From positions 146,862 through 210,861 of the forward strand of contig LBWJ01000011.1 of assembly GCA_000993595.1 (NCBI GenBank): a stretch of DNA of 64,000 bases, in the 5' to 3' direction. The stretch's first letter is position 1; every line of letters begins with the position of its first letter. Below the pieces are notes generated by a model that searched no databases, was not told the origin of the DNA, and was given only the letters and a program-made list of their open reading frames with translations. The translations under genes were made by a program, and so were the position numbers. The stretch is from Candidatus Peregrinibacteria bacterium GW2011_GWC2_39_14 (lineage in GTDB: Bacteria > Patescibacteriota > Gracilibacteria > UBA1369 > UBA12463). Positions 41,732-49,668 of the stretch are shown here, one piece after another.

Positions 41732-42758
41732 AACAAAACAATTCATATCGGAGATGAAAAAAATCAGGCTCACGCAAAATGAAAAAATGTCAGCCCAAAC
41801 AAACATTATTAGCCATATGGAAAAAAATCCAATCGGTAATACGACCTCATTTTGGACACGCATTGGCCAAATTTTCATGCCGACTCAACATAAAAAAGCT
41901 TTCATCGCAATTTATATAATTATTTTGGTTTTTGGAGGGAGCACAGGCACAGCGTTTGCGGCTGAAACAAGCCTTCCGGGCGATTTACTTTATCCGATAA
42001 AAACAAACGTAAACGAAGAAATCCGCTCACGCCTTACTTTTTCAAAACAAAGACAAGCTGAATGGGAAGCAACAAGAATTCAAAAACGCCTTGGTGAAAT
42101 AAAAGAGCTCGAACAAAAAGGAACAATTAGCAAGGATCAAATTGAAAAAATAAAGGCAAAAATCGAACAACAAACCGAAAAAGCCAAAGAAAAAATTGAA
42201 GCATTGAAAACGTCCGGCGATTCTGAAAACGCAGAAAAAATAATAGAGAAACTGGAAACATCGCTTAAAGATCATGAAAAAGTTCTTGAAAAATTAAATG
42301 ATGAAAATACAAGCACTCAGGAAATAAAAGAGACCGTACGCGATCTCAAAGTCATCACGTTCCCAAAACAAGCCGCGGAAAACAAACTTGAAAACGCCAA
42401 TAAAAAGATTGAAAAAATTCAAAATTTCATAGAAAAAAATCACGACAAAATGCCTGAGGAAAGCTTTAAACAAGCACAAGGAAAATTAATCGAAGCAGAA
42501 CAAAAGATACAAGAAGGCAACGCCGCCGCAACATCAGAAGACTTCAAATCCGCATTCGAATCCTTCAAGGAAGCGCACAAAATGGCGAATGAAATAAAAC
42601 CAGAAATCAAAGACGAAATCAAATCTGAAAAAGATGCGCAAGAAATCGAAAAACCGCAATTAAAAGAGCAAAAACCTGAAGATAAAAAAGAAATTAAACC
42701 GTCCCCAAATAACACTTCTCGCAATAAATTTTCGGAGGACGATTCCGAGCATAAGTAG
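41724..42758 (+). CDS. Anti-sigma-like membrane protein with DUF5667-like domain
   Basis: 344 residues: a cytoplasmic N-terminus (about 1-55), one transmembrane helix (about 57-78), then ETSLPGDLLYPIKTNVNEEIRSRLTFSKQRQAEWEATRIQKRLGEIKELEQKG, the DUF5667 signature, and a long Lys/Glu-rich coiled coil (about 125-330). It overlaps the sigma gene by 8 bp, consistent with a membrane anti-sigma factor whose outside domain senses the envelope. The last 65 bp overlap antisense with the C-terminus of Cys-rich paralogue 3. Confidence 0.85.
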   Translation: MDKTKQFISEMKKIRLTQNEKMSAQTNIISHMEKNPIGNTTSFWTRIGQIFMPTQHKKAFIAIYIIILVFGGSTGTAFAAETSLPGDLLYPIKTNVNEEIRSRLTFSKQRQAEWEATRIQKRLGEIKELEQKGTISKDQIEKIKAKIEQQTEKAKEKIEALKTSGDSENAEKIIEKLETSLKDHEKVLEKLNDENTSTQEIKETVRDLKVITFPKQAAENKLENANKKIEKIQNFIEKNHDKMPEESFKQAQGKLIEAEQKIQEGNAAATSEDFKSAFESFKEAHKMANEIKPEIKDEIKSEKDAQEIEKPQLKEQKPEDKKEIKPSPNNTSRNKFSEDDSEHK

Positions 42759-44349
42759 TTTTAACTAGCGCACCACATTTATCGCATTTTCGATCATAAA
42801 GCATATGCGAATTGCGTAACGCAACGCGCTCAAAGTTCCTTTGGTCAAAGCACTTTCTTGGCAAAGGCAAGCCAAGTTTTTTATAAAAGCTCAATTCCTG
42901 CGGAATAATTTTATAATTTTTGCCGGTCACGCTACACGCCAATAATTCATTACAAATAGAATCCGAAACTTCATTTATATTATCCAGCAAAACAACTTTT
43001 TGAGGCATATAATCCGACTTTTTTGGCTCCACATAGCGAAATCCTTGAACCACCGCCTGATCTTTTTTCAGCGGATAATAATCATGCGCAAGAGTTTCAT
43101 TATAAGCAAACGGGCTATATTTTGCAGGAAAAAACTCGCCAAACTCCCCCGTTTCCTCCATTTTTTTTATTATTCGCACAACAAGCGCATTATATTCAGG
43201 CTCCGAATATTGCTTATTAAATACACAAAATTCCTTCCTTCGAAGACCAACGCATCCAAAACAATTTTTGCAAGAATGACAATTATCGCAATAAAAAAGA
43301 TTATACGAATCACGGCAAAAATTTGTGAATCTATAACCATATCCAATCAAACTCGTAGATTCATAACAAAGCTCAACGCCGTCAAAAAAACAAACATCAT
43401 AGCAGTCCGAACCCTTAAGTCCATCGTGCAAATAAGCCGAATCCTTTGAATTGTAAATATCAAAGCCCATATAAACATTTTTCGAATGAAAAATATTATC
43501 ACCAACGCAGTCCTGACATCCGATAAAATTATTCGCCTTTCTTATCGGAAAAGCGCGCTTAAAATCCGCAAATTTCTGAATCATCTCTTGATATTTCGCA
43601 TAACTGCCATGCATGTATTTTACGGCTTTCTCGTAATCTTCTTTCGTATGTTCCTTATTAAAAATACAATACTTTTTATTATTCAAATTTATACAAAACA
43701 TGCAGTTCGTCAAACCCTTACAATTATATAAAAATGCACTTTCGGAACAGTTTTCGCAGTACTGAGAATATTTAAGGTTATAACAATTTATACAATCCAG
43801 ACACTCATAAACAAGTTCGCAGTCCGTGCACCAAATACAGTCCGCGGAATTGCGACATTTAACCATCAGAAAGCCATAATAACAGTCCTGATTCCAGTTC
43901 GCAGAAGTCACAAGATATGAATTTTTATTCCCATCAGCAAAGTTACAAAAATCCGAATTTTCAGCTTTATTATTAATCAAAGGTGGACGCGGAACTTCAA
44001 GCTCAAGTTCATAAAATTGATCAAAAAATCCGCGACTAAAATCAAAATCACGCCCCATCGCAAGCGGATCCCAAAAATCACTCCACCATTCTTCGCTGGT
44101 ATAAATTTTATATTTTGAATCCGGACTAAAAACAGAAATAATATCTTTATTACTAAGCGAGCTTTTGCGCTTATATAAAGTCCTTTCATTGCGATATGCA
44201 AGCCGTCTCTGCTCACGACATTTTGGACACAATTTTGGCTCGGGAATCAAACATTTTTGCCCATCAAAAATCGGCGAAATCTTATCATAAAATACAATAT
44301 CTTGATCGCGAATTTCAAAATCAATTTCGCATTGTTTGCACTTCTTCAT
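42694..44349 (-). CDS. Cys-rich solenoid-like protein with terminal zinc ribbons, paralogue 3
   Basis: About 551 residues. N-terminal zinc-ribbon-like motif CKQCEIDFEI...CPKCREQRRLAYRNERTLYKRK. A conserved spacer has FDFSRGFFDQFYELELEVPRPPLINNKAENSDFCN. Two Cys-rich solenoid blocks follow: CELVYECLDCINCYNLKYSQYCENC...KKYCIFNKEHTKEDYE and CDNCHSCKNCFGCVGLRRKEFCVFNKQYSEPEYN. Then comes a PAKYSPFAYNETLAHDYYPL block and a C-terminal zinc ribbon RKCDKCGALVKTTYARN...YCEKCY. Layout is the same as paralogue 4. I chose the ATG at 44349 (MKKCKQCE). The terminal ribbons hint at nucleic acid or protein contacts; function unknown. Confidence 0.85.
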   Translation of the reverse strand: MKKCKQCEIDFEIRDQDIVFYDKISPIFDGQKCLIPEPKLCPKCREQRRLAYRNERTLYKRKSSLSNKDIISVFSPDSKYKIYTSEEWWSDFWDPLAMGRDFDFSRGFFDQFYELELEVPRPPLINNKAENSDFCNFADGNKNSYLVTSANWNQDCYYGFLMVKCRNSADCIWCTDCELVYECLDCINCYNLKYSQYCENCSESAFLYNCKGLTNCMFCINLNNKKYCIFNKEHTKEDYEKAVKYMHGSYAKYQEMIQKFADFKRAFPIRKANNFIGCQDCVGDNIFHSKNVYMGFDIYNSKDSAYLHDGLKGSDCYDVCFFDGVELCYESTSLIGYGYRFTNFCRDSYNLFYCDNCHSCKNCFGCVGLRRKEFCVFNKQYSEPEYNALVVRIIKKMEETGEFGEFFPAKYSPFAYNETLAHDYYPLKKDQAVVQGFRYVEPKKSDYMPQKVVLLDNINEVSDSICNELLACSVTGKNYKIIPQELSFYKKLGLPLPRKCFDQRNFERVALRNSHMLYDRKCDKCGALVKTTYARNRPPKIYCEKCYLGTV

Positions 44350-44437
44350 AACCAAATGATATCTCAAAAATTAAAACGAACCAATTCCTTTATAAAAAAC
44401 GTATAAACATATATAATAAGATACAAACAAAAAATTT

Positions 44438-45235
44438 ATGAAAAATATAATAGAAGTTAAAAATCTGGTTAAGAAATTTGGCGACTTTGAAGCTGTAAAA
44501 AATATTTCCTTTGAAGTTGAAGAAGGTAAGATTTTCGCTTTCCTTGGCCCAAACGGAGCCGGCAAAACAACGACAATAAAAATGCTGACAACCCTGCTTC
44601 ATCCCACAAGCGGTGAAATTTCTTTAAACGGATTTAATCCAGCAAAACAACAAAACGAAGTCAGAAAATCATTCGGAATCGTATTCCAAGATCCAAGCCT
44701 TGATGACGAATTAACGGCTTTTGAAAACATGGAATTGCACGCATACCTCTATGGTTTACCAAAAAACGTAAGACACGACCGCATAATTGAACTTATGAAT
44801 TTTCTTGAACTCTGGGATCGCAAAGATGACTATGTAAAACACTTTTCCGGAGGCATGAAACGCAGGCTTGAAATCGCTCGCGGACTGCTTCATCATCCAA
44901 AGATCATGTTCTTGGATGAACCAACCTTGGGTCTTGATCCGCAAACCCGAAATCACATTTGGAGCTACATCAAAGATCTCAATGAAAAGGAAAAAATCAC
45001 AGTTTTCTTCACAACTCATTACATGGAAGAAGCTGATAAAATTGCGGATAAAGTCGCAGTCATAGATAATGGCAAAATCATCACACAAGGATCACCAAAA
45101 GAACTTAAAAAACAAACAAATGCGCAAACTCTTGAAGAAGCGTTTTTGGCTTTAACGGGCAAGGAAATAAGAAGCGAAGCCGGTGGCATAAAAGACCAAA
45201 TGCGCATGGTACATAAACTTTGGACAAAAAAATAA
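44438..45235 (+). CDS. ABC transporter ATP-binding protein (ABC-2/DrrA type)
   Basis: 265 residues. Walker A GPNGAGKTT, Q-loop FQDPSLDDELTAFENM, signature FSGGMKRRLEIARGL, Walker B IMFLDEPTLGLDPQTR, and H-loop FFTTHYMEEADK. The C-terminal part has the DrrA-type ITQGSPKELKKQTN extension. It powers the permease encoded 4 bp downstream (45240). Exporters of this type move drugs, polysaccharides or lipids; the substrate is unknown. Confidence 0.95.
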   Translation: MKNIIEVKNLVKKFGDFEAVKNISFEVEEGKIFAFLGPNGAGKTTTIKMLTTLLHPTSGEISLNGFNPAKQQNEVRKSFGIVFQDPSLDDELTAFENMELHAYLYGLPKNVRHDRIIELMNFLELWDRKDDYVKHFSGGMKRRLEIARGLLHHPKIMFLDEPTLGLDPQTRNHIWSYIKDLNEKEKITVFFTTHYMEEADKIADKVAVIDNGKIITQGSPKELKKQTNAQTLEEAFLALTGKEIRSEAGGIKDQMRMVHKLWTKK

Positions 45236-45239
45236 CACT

Positions 45240-45986
45240 ATGAACACAATCTACATACTTTGGCTCAGACAACTAAAAAGATATTTCCGATCAAAATCCA
45301 GAATAATCGGATCATTAGCGCAACCTTTATTATTCCTCGTCGCGCTTGGATTTGGTTTTGGTCCAATCTATGAAAAAGCCGGCGGCGGCAGCTACATCCA
45401 ATTTATCGCACCGGGAATAATCGCAATGAGCATCCTTTTCTCATCAATATTTTTCGGAATAGAAATCATCTGGGACAAACAATTTGGATTCTTAAAAGAA
45501 ACTCTCGTCGCACCGGTTTCGCGCTTTAACATCATGATCGGACGCACAATGGGCGGCGCAACGGCCGCAACGATTCAAGGCATAATAGTCCTCGCCTTAT
45601 CAATCGCAATCGGATTCAGGCCAGAAAACTGGGTGTACATTGGAGTCGCAATCATATTTATGTTTATTATTGCAGTTCTGTTCACAGCGCTCGGCACGGC
45701 AATCGCATCCAAAATGGAAGATATGCATGGATTTCAATTAATAATAAACTTCTTGATAATGCCACTTTTCTTTTTATCAGGCGCACTTTTCCCGCTTCAA
45801 GGTTTACCAAAAACGATCACAATAATTGCCGCAATAAATCCACTTTCATATGGCGTTGACGCACTTCGAGGAACTCTTTTAAATACCGCACACTTTGGAA
45901 TCGCTTTAGACTTTGTCGTATTAACAAGCGTAACAATGATAATTTTCGTAATCGGAAGTTATTTATTCTCAAAAATAGAGATATAA
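45240..45986 (+). CDS. ABC-2 type transporter permease
   Basis: 248 residues, six membrane helices. ABC-2 features include LRQLKRYFRSKSRIIGSLAQPLLFLVALGFGFG, a FFGIEIIWDKQFGFLKETLVAPVSRFNIMIGRTMGGATAATIQG coupling region and LIMPLFFLSGALFPLQGLPKTI before the last helices, closing with INPLSYGVDALRG. It forms an exporter with the ATPase encoded immediately upstream. Confidence 0.95.
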   Translation: MNTIYILWLRQLKRYFRSKSRIIGSLAQPLLFLVALGFGFGPIYEKAGGGSYIQFIAPGIIAMSILFSSIFFGIEIIWDKQFGFLKETLVAPVSRFNIMIGRTMGGATAATIQGIIVLALSIAIGFRPENWVYIGVAIIFMFIIAVLFTALGTAIASKMEDMHGFQLIINFLIMPLFFLSGALFPLQGLPKTITIIAAINPLSYGVDALRGTLLNTAHFGIALDFVVLTSVTMIIFVIGSYLFSKIEI

Positions 45987-46013
45987 TATAAAAAACATTT
46001 AACCCAAACAAAC

Positions 46014-46790
46014 ATGGACGAAAAAATGAAAAATCTCAAAAGCCTGGCACTAGTCGTATTCATCGCATTCCTATGCTACGGAACGGTTAGCTACGTCAAC
46101 TCTTATTCAAAATCAATCCAACCAACTTCATTCAGAAATTTCTCGGTCAGCGCAGAAGGAAAATCAGTTTCGATCCCGGATGTCGCAGAATTTAATTTTA
46201 GCGTCGTAACAGAAGGCGGAAAAAATGTCGCAGATCTCCAAAAAACAAATACGGAAAAAGTAAATAAAGCCATAGAGTTCGCAAAATCAAACGACGTCGA
46301 TAAAAAAGATATCAAAACCGAAAGCTATAATCTTTCACCTCGATATCAATATTATGAATGCAAAACAAATGGCGTTTGCCCTCCATCAGAAATAACAGGC
46401 TACACGATCACACAATCTGTCAGCGTAAAAGTTCGCAATTTTGATAAAATCGGAGATCTTTTAGCCGGAGTCGTAAAAAACGGCGCAAACACAGTTTCCG
46501 AACTTTCTTTCAAGCTCGACGACCCAACTCAAGCCGAAGACGCAGCTCGCAAAGAAGCTATTGAAAAAGCTCAGAAAAAAGCAGAACAAATTGCAGACGC
46601 CGGCGGATTTTCACTCGGGAAATTACTTTCAATTGAAGAAGGCGTTTCAAGCCCAGTTTATCCAATGTATAGCAGCGGCAGAGCAGAATCATCAAAAATG
46701 ATGCTAGACAGCGCAGTCCCAGCACCTGCAATCGAAGCAGGCTCAAAAGAAACAACGATTACAGTTACATTGAAATACGAAATAGATTAG
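46014..46790 (+). CDS. SIMPL domain (DUF541) protein, membrane-anchored
   Basis: 258 residues. N-terminal hydrophobic anchor (about 10-28), then the SIMPL/DUF541 domain: SVSAEGKSVSIPDVAEFNFSVVTEGG, a Cys pair in YYECKTNGVCPPSEITGYTITQSVSVKVRNFDKIGDLL, and the helical ARKEAIEKAQKKAEQIADAGG segment ending TTITVTLKYEI. Homologues are extracytoplasmic oligomeric proteins of unsettled function. The gene is 27 bp after the ABC permease and may be co-transcribed with the exporter. Confidence 0.9.
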   Translation: MDEKMKNLKSLALVVFIAFLCYGTVSYVNSYSKSIQPTSFRNFSVSAEGKSVSIPDVAEFNFSVVTEGGKNVADLQKTNTEKVNKAIEFAKSNDVDKKDIKTESYNLSPRYQYYECKTNGVCPPSEITGYTITQSVSVKVRNFDKIGDLLAGVVKNGANTVSELSFKLDDPTQAEDAARKEAIEKAQKKAEQIADAGGFSLGKLLSIEEGVSSPVYPMYSSGRAESSKMMLDSAVPAPAIEAGSKETTITVTLKYEID

Positions 46791-46801
46791 GCAATAACGA
46801 A

Positions 46802-47060
46802 CTAAGCAGCAAGAGCAGAATTAACACCAGACACCCATTCTTCTTCATTTGCAAAAGGTGAAGCTGGTGGCATTGCTTGTTCTTTTAAAAACCTTACTAA
46901 TTCAACTCTAGCACCATTCAAATGACCCTTTAATTCAGCTGTTAAACAAACCCCCATTGCGATTCGATGCATTAACGGCTCTAACGAAGGCTCCGCAAAC
47001 ATCATCGTCAAGGATGGTGGAACTAAAATCCATCAAATCTCTAACTTTTAATTGTGACAT
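46802..47060 (-). pseudogene. Small hypothetical gene, apparently frameshifted
   Basis: From the ATG at 47060 the frame reads MSQLKVRDLMDFSSTILDDD and stops after 41 codons; the adjacent frame from about 47011 reads MFAEPSLEPLMHRIAMGVCLTAELKGHLNGARVELVRFLKEQAMPP and ends at 46802. The two together look like one roughly 85-residue helical protein broken near 47005-47015. The break could be a real mutation, an assembly error or two overlapping ORFs. Confidence 0.45.
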
Positions 47061-47140
47061 ATTTTATTATTTTAATAATTAAAGCTCAACTATTATAATG
47101 ATAAATTCAAAATAGTCAAGTGGAATGGGGGCGGAGGCGA

Positions 47141-47160
47141 TTTCTGTCACGTGACGGAAA
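47141..47160. repeat. Near-perfect palindrome with GTCACGTGAC core
   Basis: TTTCTGTCAC/GTGACGGAAA: all positions pair except one T/G (wobble in RNA). The inner TCACGTGA is a perfect palindrome. It lies 30 bp before the larger palindrome at 47190-47225 and resembles the CACGTG site at 18362. Confidence 0.7.
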
Positions 47161-47189
47161 TCCATATAACACAATAAATCGGAAACTCC

Positions 47190-47225
47190 GTAATATTTTT
47201 ACTCCGCGCGGATTAAAAATATTAC
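47190..47225. repeat. 36-bp palindrome with central CCGCGCGG
   Basis: Two 18-nt arms are complementary except for one mismatch; the core is TCCGCGCGGA and the outer part GTAATATTTTT/AAAAATATTAC. It lies 47 bp downstream of the 3' end of the gene at 47272 (minus strand) and could act as a terminator or processing hairpin for it, or as a binding site. The 47061-47271 gap holds no gene. Confidence 0.7.
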
Positions 47226-47271
47226 ACAATTATAAAAATATTTCTTAATATTGCCATCTGCCGTCTCCGGT

Positions 47272-47949
47272 CTAAATAACCTTATAAACAAGGCCTCCAT
47301 TTTTCGGAGCCGAAAGCATTTTTATCCCAATCGAATCCCCTTTCTTGGCTCTTTTTACAGGCTTTCTATTTATTTGCATTGAATCAACTTTTTGCTGAAA
47401 AAATCCATTATCACATTCAATTTGAATAATTTCCCCATGTCGCAAAACCGCATCCAGCTCAATTATTCCAACTTCAATATTACCCAAATAATCCTCAATC
47501 ATTCCAACCGGTACAATTCGCACAAGCTTATCTGAATCTTCAAAATCGCCCAACAAACTTTCACTCTTTCTTGGCTTTGCACTGACCTCGCCATATCCAT
47601 CTGTCGCATCCTCAAGCGAAAAACTCTTCAAATCAGCCCTACCTCCAATGTTACTAAAATCAAGTAAAGGCGCTTCGAAAGTTTCAACTTTTTTAACGCG
47701 CGAAGTGCGCTTTACACTAGCTCTCGCAACCCTCTTCTTTTTTGGTGTCATAGAAACTAAGCTATCCGGCCTTCTTTTTGCATGTCTTATCGGATTCTCA
47801 CGCGAAACATCACGCGCAAGTTTTTCAAGAAGACCTTTTTGTTTATAGTCATAAGCAGTATTAAGCAACTTATCCTTAACGCCCCTTGCGATACCTTTTT
47901 TTCGCATAAAAGCGGGAACATTTGGTGAATCGGAGTCAAGGTTTGCCAT
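47272..47949 (-). CDS. Translation-factor-like beta-barrel (EF-Tu domain 2-like) protein with basic N-terminal region
   Basis: 225 residues. The C-terminal 80 residues, VGMIEDYLGNIEVGIIELDAVLRHGEIIQIE...FFQQKVDSMQINRKPVKRAKKGDSIGIKML...GGLVYKVI, look like domain 2 of EF-Tu/IF-2, with the VxSMQI and KPVxxAKKGDxIG hallmarks. The first 130 residues are Lys/Arg-rich with KKKRVARASVKRTSRVKK and appear disordered. There is no GTPase domain. An RNA- or ribosome-associated role is possible (inference). It is divergent from Cys-rich paralogue 4, 44 bp apart, so both share a promoter region. Confidence 0.7.
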   Translation of the reverse strand: MANLDSDSPNVPAFMRKKGIARGVKDKLLNTAYDYKQKGLLEKLARDVSRENPIRHAKRRPDSLVSMTPKKKRVARASVKRTSRVKKVETFEAPLLDFSNIGGRADLKSFSLEDATDGYGEVSAKPRKSESLLGDFEDSDKLVRIVPVGMIEDYLGNIEVGIIELDAVLRHGEIIQIECDNGFFQQKVDSMQINRKPVKRAKKGDSIGIKMLSAPKNGGLVYKVI

Positions 47950-47993
47950 GTAAGAAGGTTATATGGTTTAATTTTAGCGTAAATTTTAAAGAA

Positions 47994-49586
47994 ATGGAAA
48001 GAATTTGCAAAATTACAGGCAAGCCTTTTGAAATAACAGATGCGGATCTGGATTTTTATCGCAAAATGAATGTTCCACCTCCAACGATTTGCCCAAGCGA
48101 ACGCGAACGCCGAAGAATGGCTTGGCGCAACGAAAGATCTTTATATAAAAATATTTCTTCTGAAACCGGCAAAGAAATAATCAGCGTATTTGATCCGGAT
48201 GCCGGTTATCACGCATGCGAACTTGAAGTTTGGTATTCCGATAAAGTCGATAACGCAAAGCATGGTCGCGACTTTGATTTTAATCGACCATTTTTTGAGC
48301 AATTCAATGAACTGCTTCATAAAATCACTCTCCCCGCTCTTGCGATGGTAAACACAACCAACACAGATTACGGCCAATACGTTGATAACGCAAAAAACTG
48401 CTACCTGATTTTTGCCTCAGACAACTGCGAAGATTGTTATTACGTCGATTACATTTGGGAATGCAAAAACTGCGTTGATTGTTATGGCGCTTTAAAATGC
48501 GAACTTTGCTATGAATGTTTGGACTGCAAAAATTCATATAAAACACTTTATTCACAATTTTGCATGCAATGTTCTGACTGCGCCTTTTGTTTTGACTGCA
48601 AATCTTGCGAATATTGTTTTGGCTCATCCGGATTGCGCCACAAAAAATACGTATTTTTCAACGAACAATTGTCGCAAGAAGAATACGAAAAACGCCTAAA
48701 ACAAGCCTTTCCGCTCACGGAAGAAAAAATAAAAGAATATGCAAAACGCGCATACGAATTATCTCTAAAAATCCCGCGAAAATTCGCACAAATTTCAAAA
48801 TCGGAAAATTCAACCGGCGACTTTTTAACAAACTGCAAAAACTGCGAAGAATGTTACGACTGTTACAACGACGAAGAATGTAAGTGGGTTTTTAATGGCC
48901 CAAAAAACAACAAATTTTGTTATGACTGCACAGGCGTAAACACAGGCGAATTGATTTACGAATCCGTCGCAAGCGCTGTTGGAAGCTATAATTTGGCATA
49001 TTGCATCCTCTGCTGGATCAGCAACAACAATTTAAGAAATTGCTATTATTGCCTAAATTCAAAAAATCTTTTCGGATGTATCGGCTTAAAACGCAACGAA
49101 TATTGTATTTTGAATAAGCAATATACAAAAGAAGAATATGAAAAAATTATGCCGCGCATCATCGAACACATGACAAAAACTCAAGAATGGGGCGAATTTT
49201 TTCCAATCAAATACTCAACTTTCCCATATAACGACACAATCGCAAATGAATATTACCCGCTTAGCGAAGTCGAAGCCTTAAAACTTGGCTATAAATGGCG
49301 CAAAGAAACCGCGCCAAAAAATTTACCAGATGCCTTAACGTGCGCTTCCTGCAAAAAGCCATTTCAAACAATCCCGCAAGAACTCAAATTTTATAAAGCA
49401 TTAAACCTCCCTACTCCAAGTTTATGCTCAAATTGTCGCCATCATTCCAAATTCTCCAAAAGAAATCCGCACCATCTTTTTAATCGCAAATGTGATAAAT
49501 GCGAAACTCCAATTAAAACCGTTTACGCTCCAAATCGACCGGAAATCGTATATTGCAATGAGTGCTATACGGCTTCGTTATACTAA
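47994..49586 (+). CDS. Cys-rich solenoid-like protein with terminal zinc ribbons, paralogue 4
   Basis: 530 residues from the ATG at 47994 (MERICKITGKPFEI). N-terminal CKITGKPF...CPSERERRRMAWRNERSLYK motif, then a spacer with FDFNRPFFEQFNELLHKITLPAL. Solenoid block 1 is NCEDCYYVDYIWECKNCVDC...CELCYECLDCKNSYKTLYSQFCMQCSDCAFCFDCKSCEYCFG, then KKYVFFNEQLSQEEYE. Block 2 ends NSKNLFGCIGLKRNEYCILNKQYTKEEYE. After a PIKYSTFPYNDTIANEYYPL segment come CASCKKPFQTIPQELKFYKALNLPTPSLCSNC and the terminal CDKCETPIKTVYAPN...YCNECY zinc ribbons. It is collinear with paralogue 3. Confidence 0.85.
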   Translation: MERICKITGKPFEITDADLDFYRKMNVPPPTICPSERERRRMAWRNERSLYKNISSETGKEIISVFDPDAGYHACELEVWYSDKVDNAKHGRDFDFNRPFFEQFNELLHKITLPALAMVNTTNTDYGQYVDNAKNCYLIFASDNCEDCYYVDYIWECKNCVDCYGALKCELCYECLDCKNSYKTLYSQFCMQCSDCAFCFDCKSCEYCFGSSGLRHKKYVFFNEQLSQEEYEKRLKQAFPLTEEKIKEYAKRAYELSLKIPRKFAQISKSENSTGDFLTNCKNCEECYDCYNDEECKWVFNGPKNNKFCYDCTGVNTGELIYESVASAVGSYNLAYCILCWISNNNLRNCYYCLNSKNLFGCIGLKRNEYCILNKQYTKEEYEKIMPRIIEHMTKTQEWGEFFPIKYSTFPYNDTIANEYYPLSEVEALKLGYKWRKETAPKNLPDALTCASCKKPFQTIPQELKFYKALNLPTPSLCSNCRHHSKFSKRNPHHLFNRKCDKCETPIKTVYAPNRPEIVYCNECYTASLY

Positions 49587-49668
49587 AAACGCACGCATAC
49601 CGATTACCATTGACAAAAAGCCATATTATATATATAATTACCTCCTTTATTATTAAAATCAAATAATT

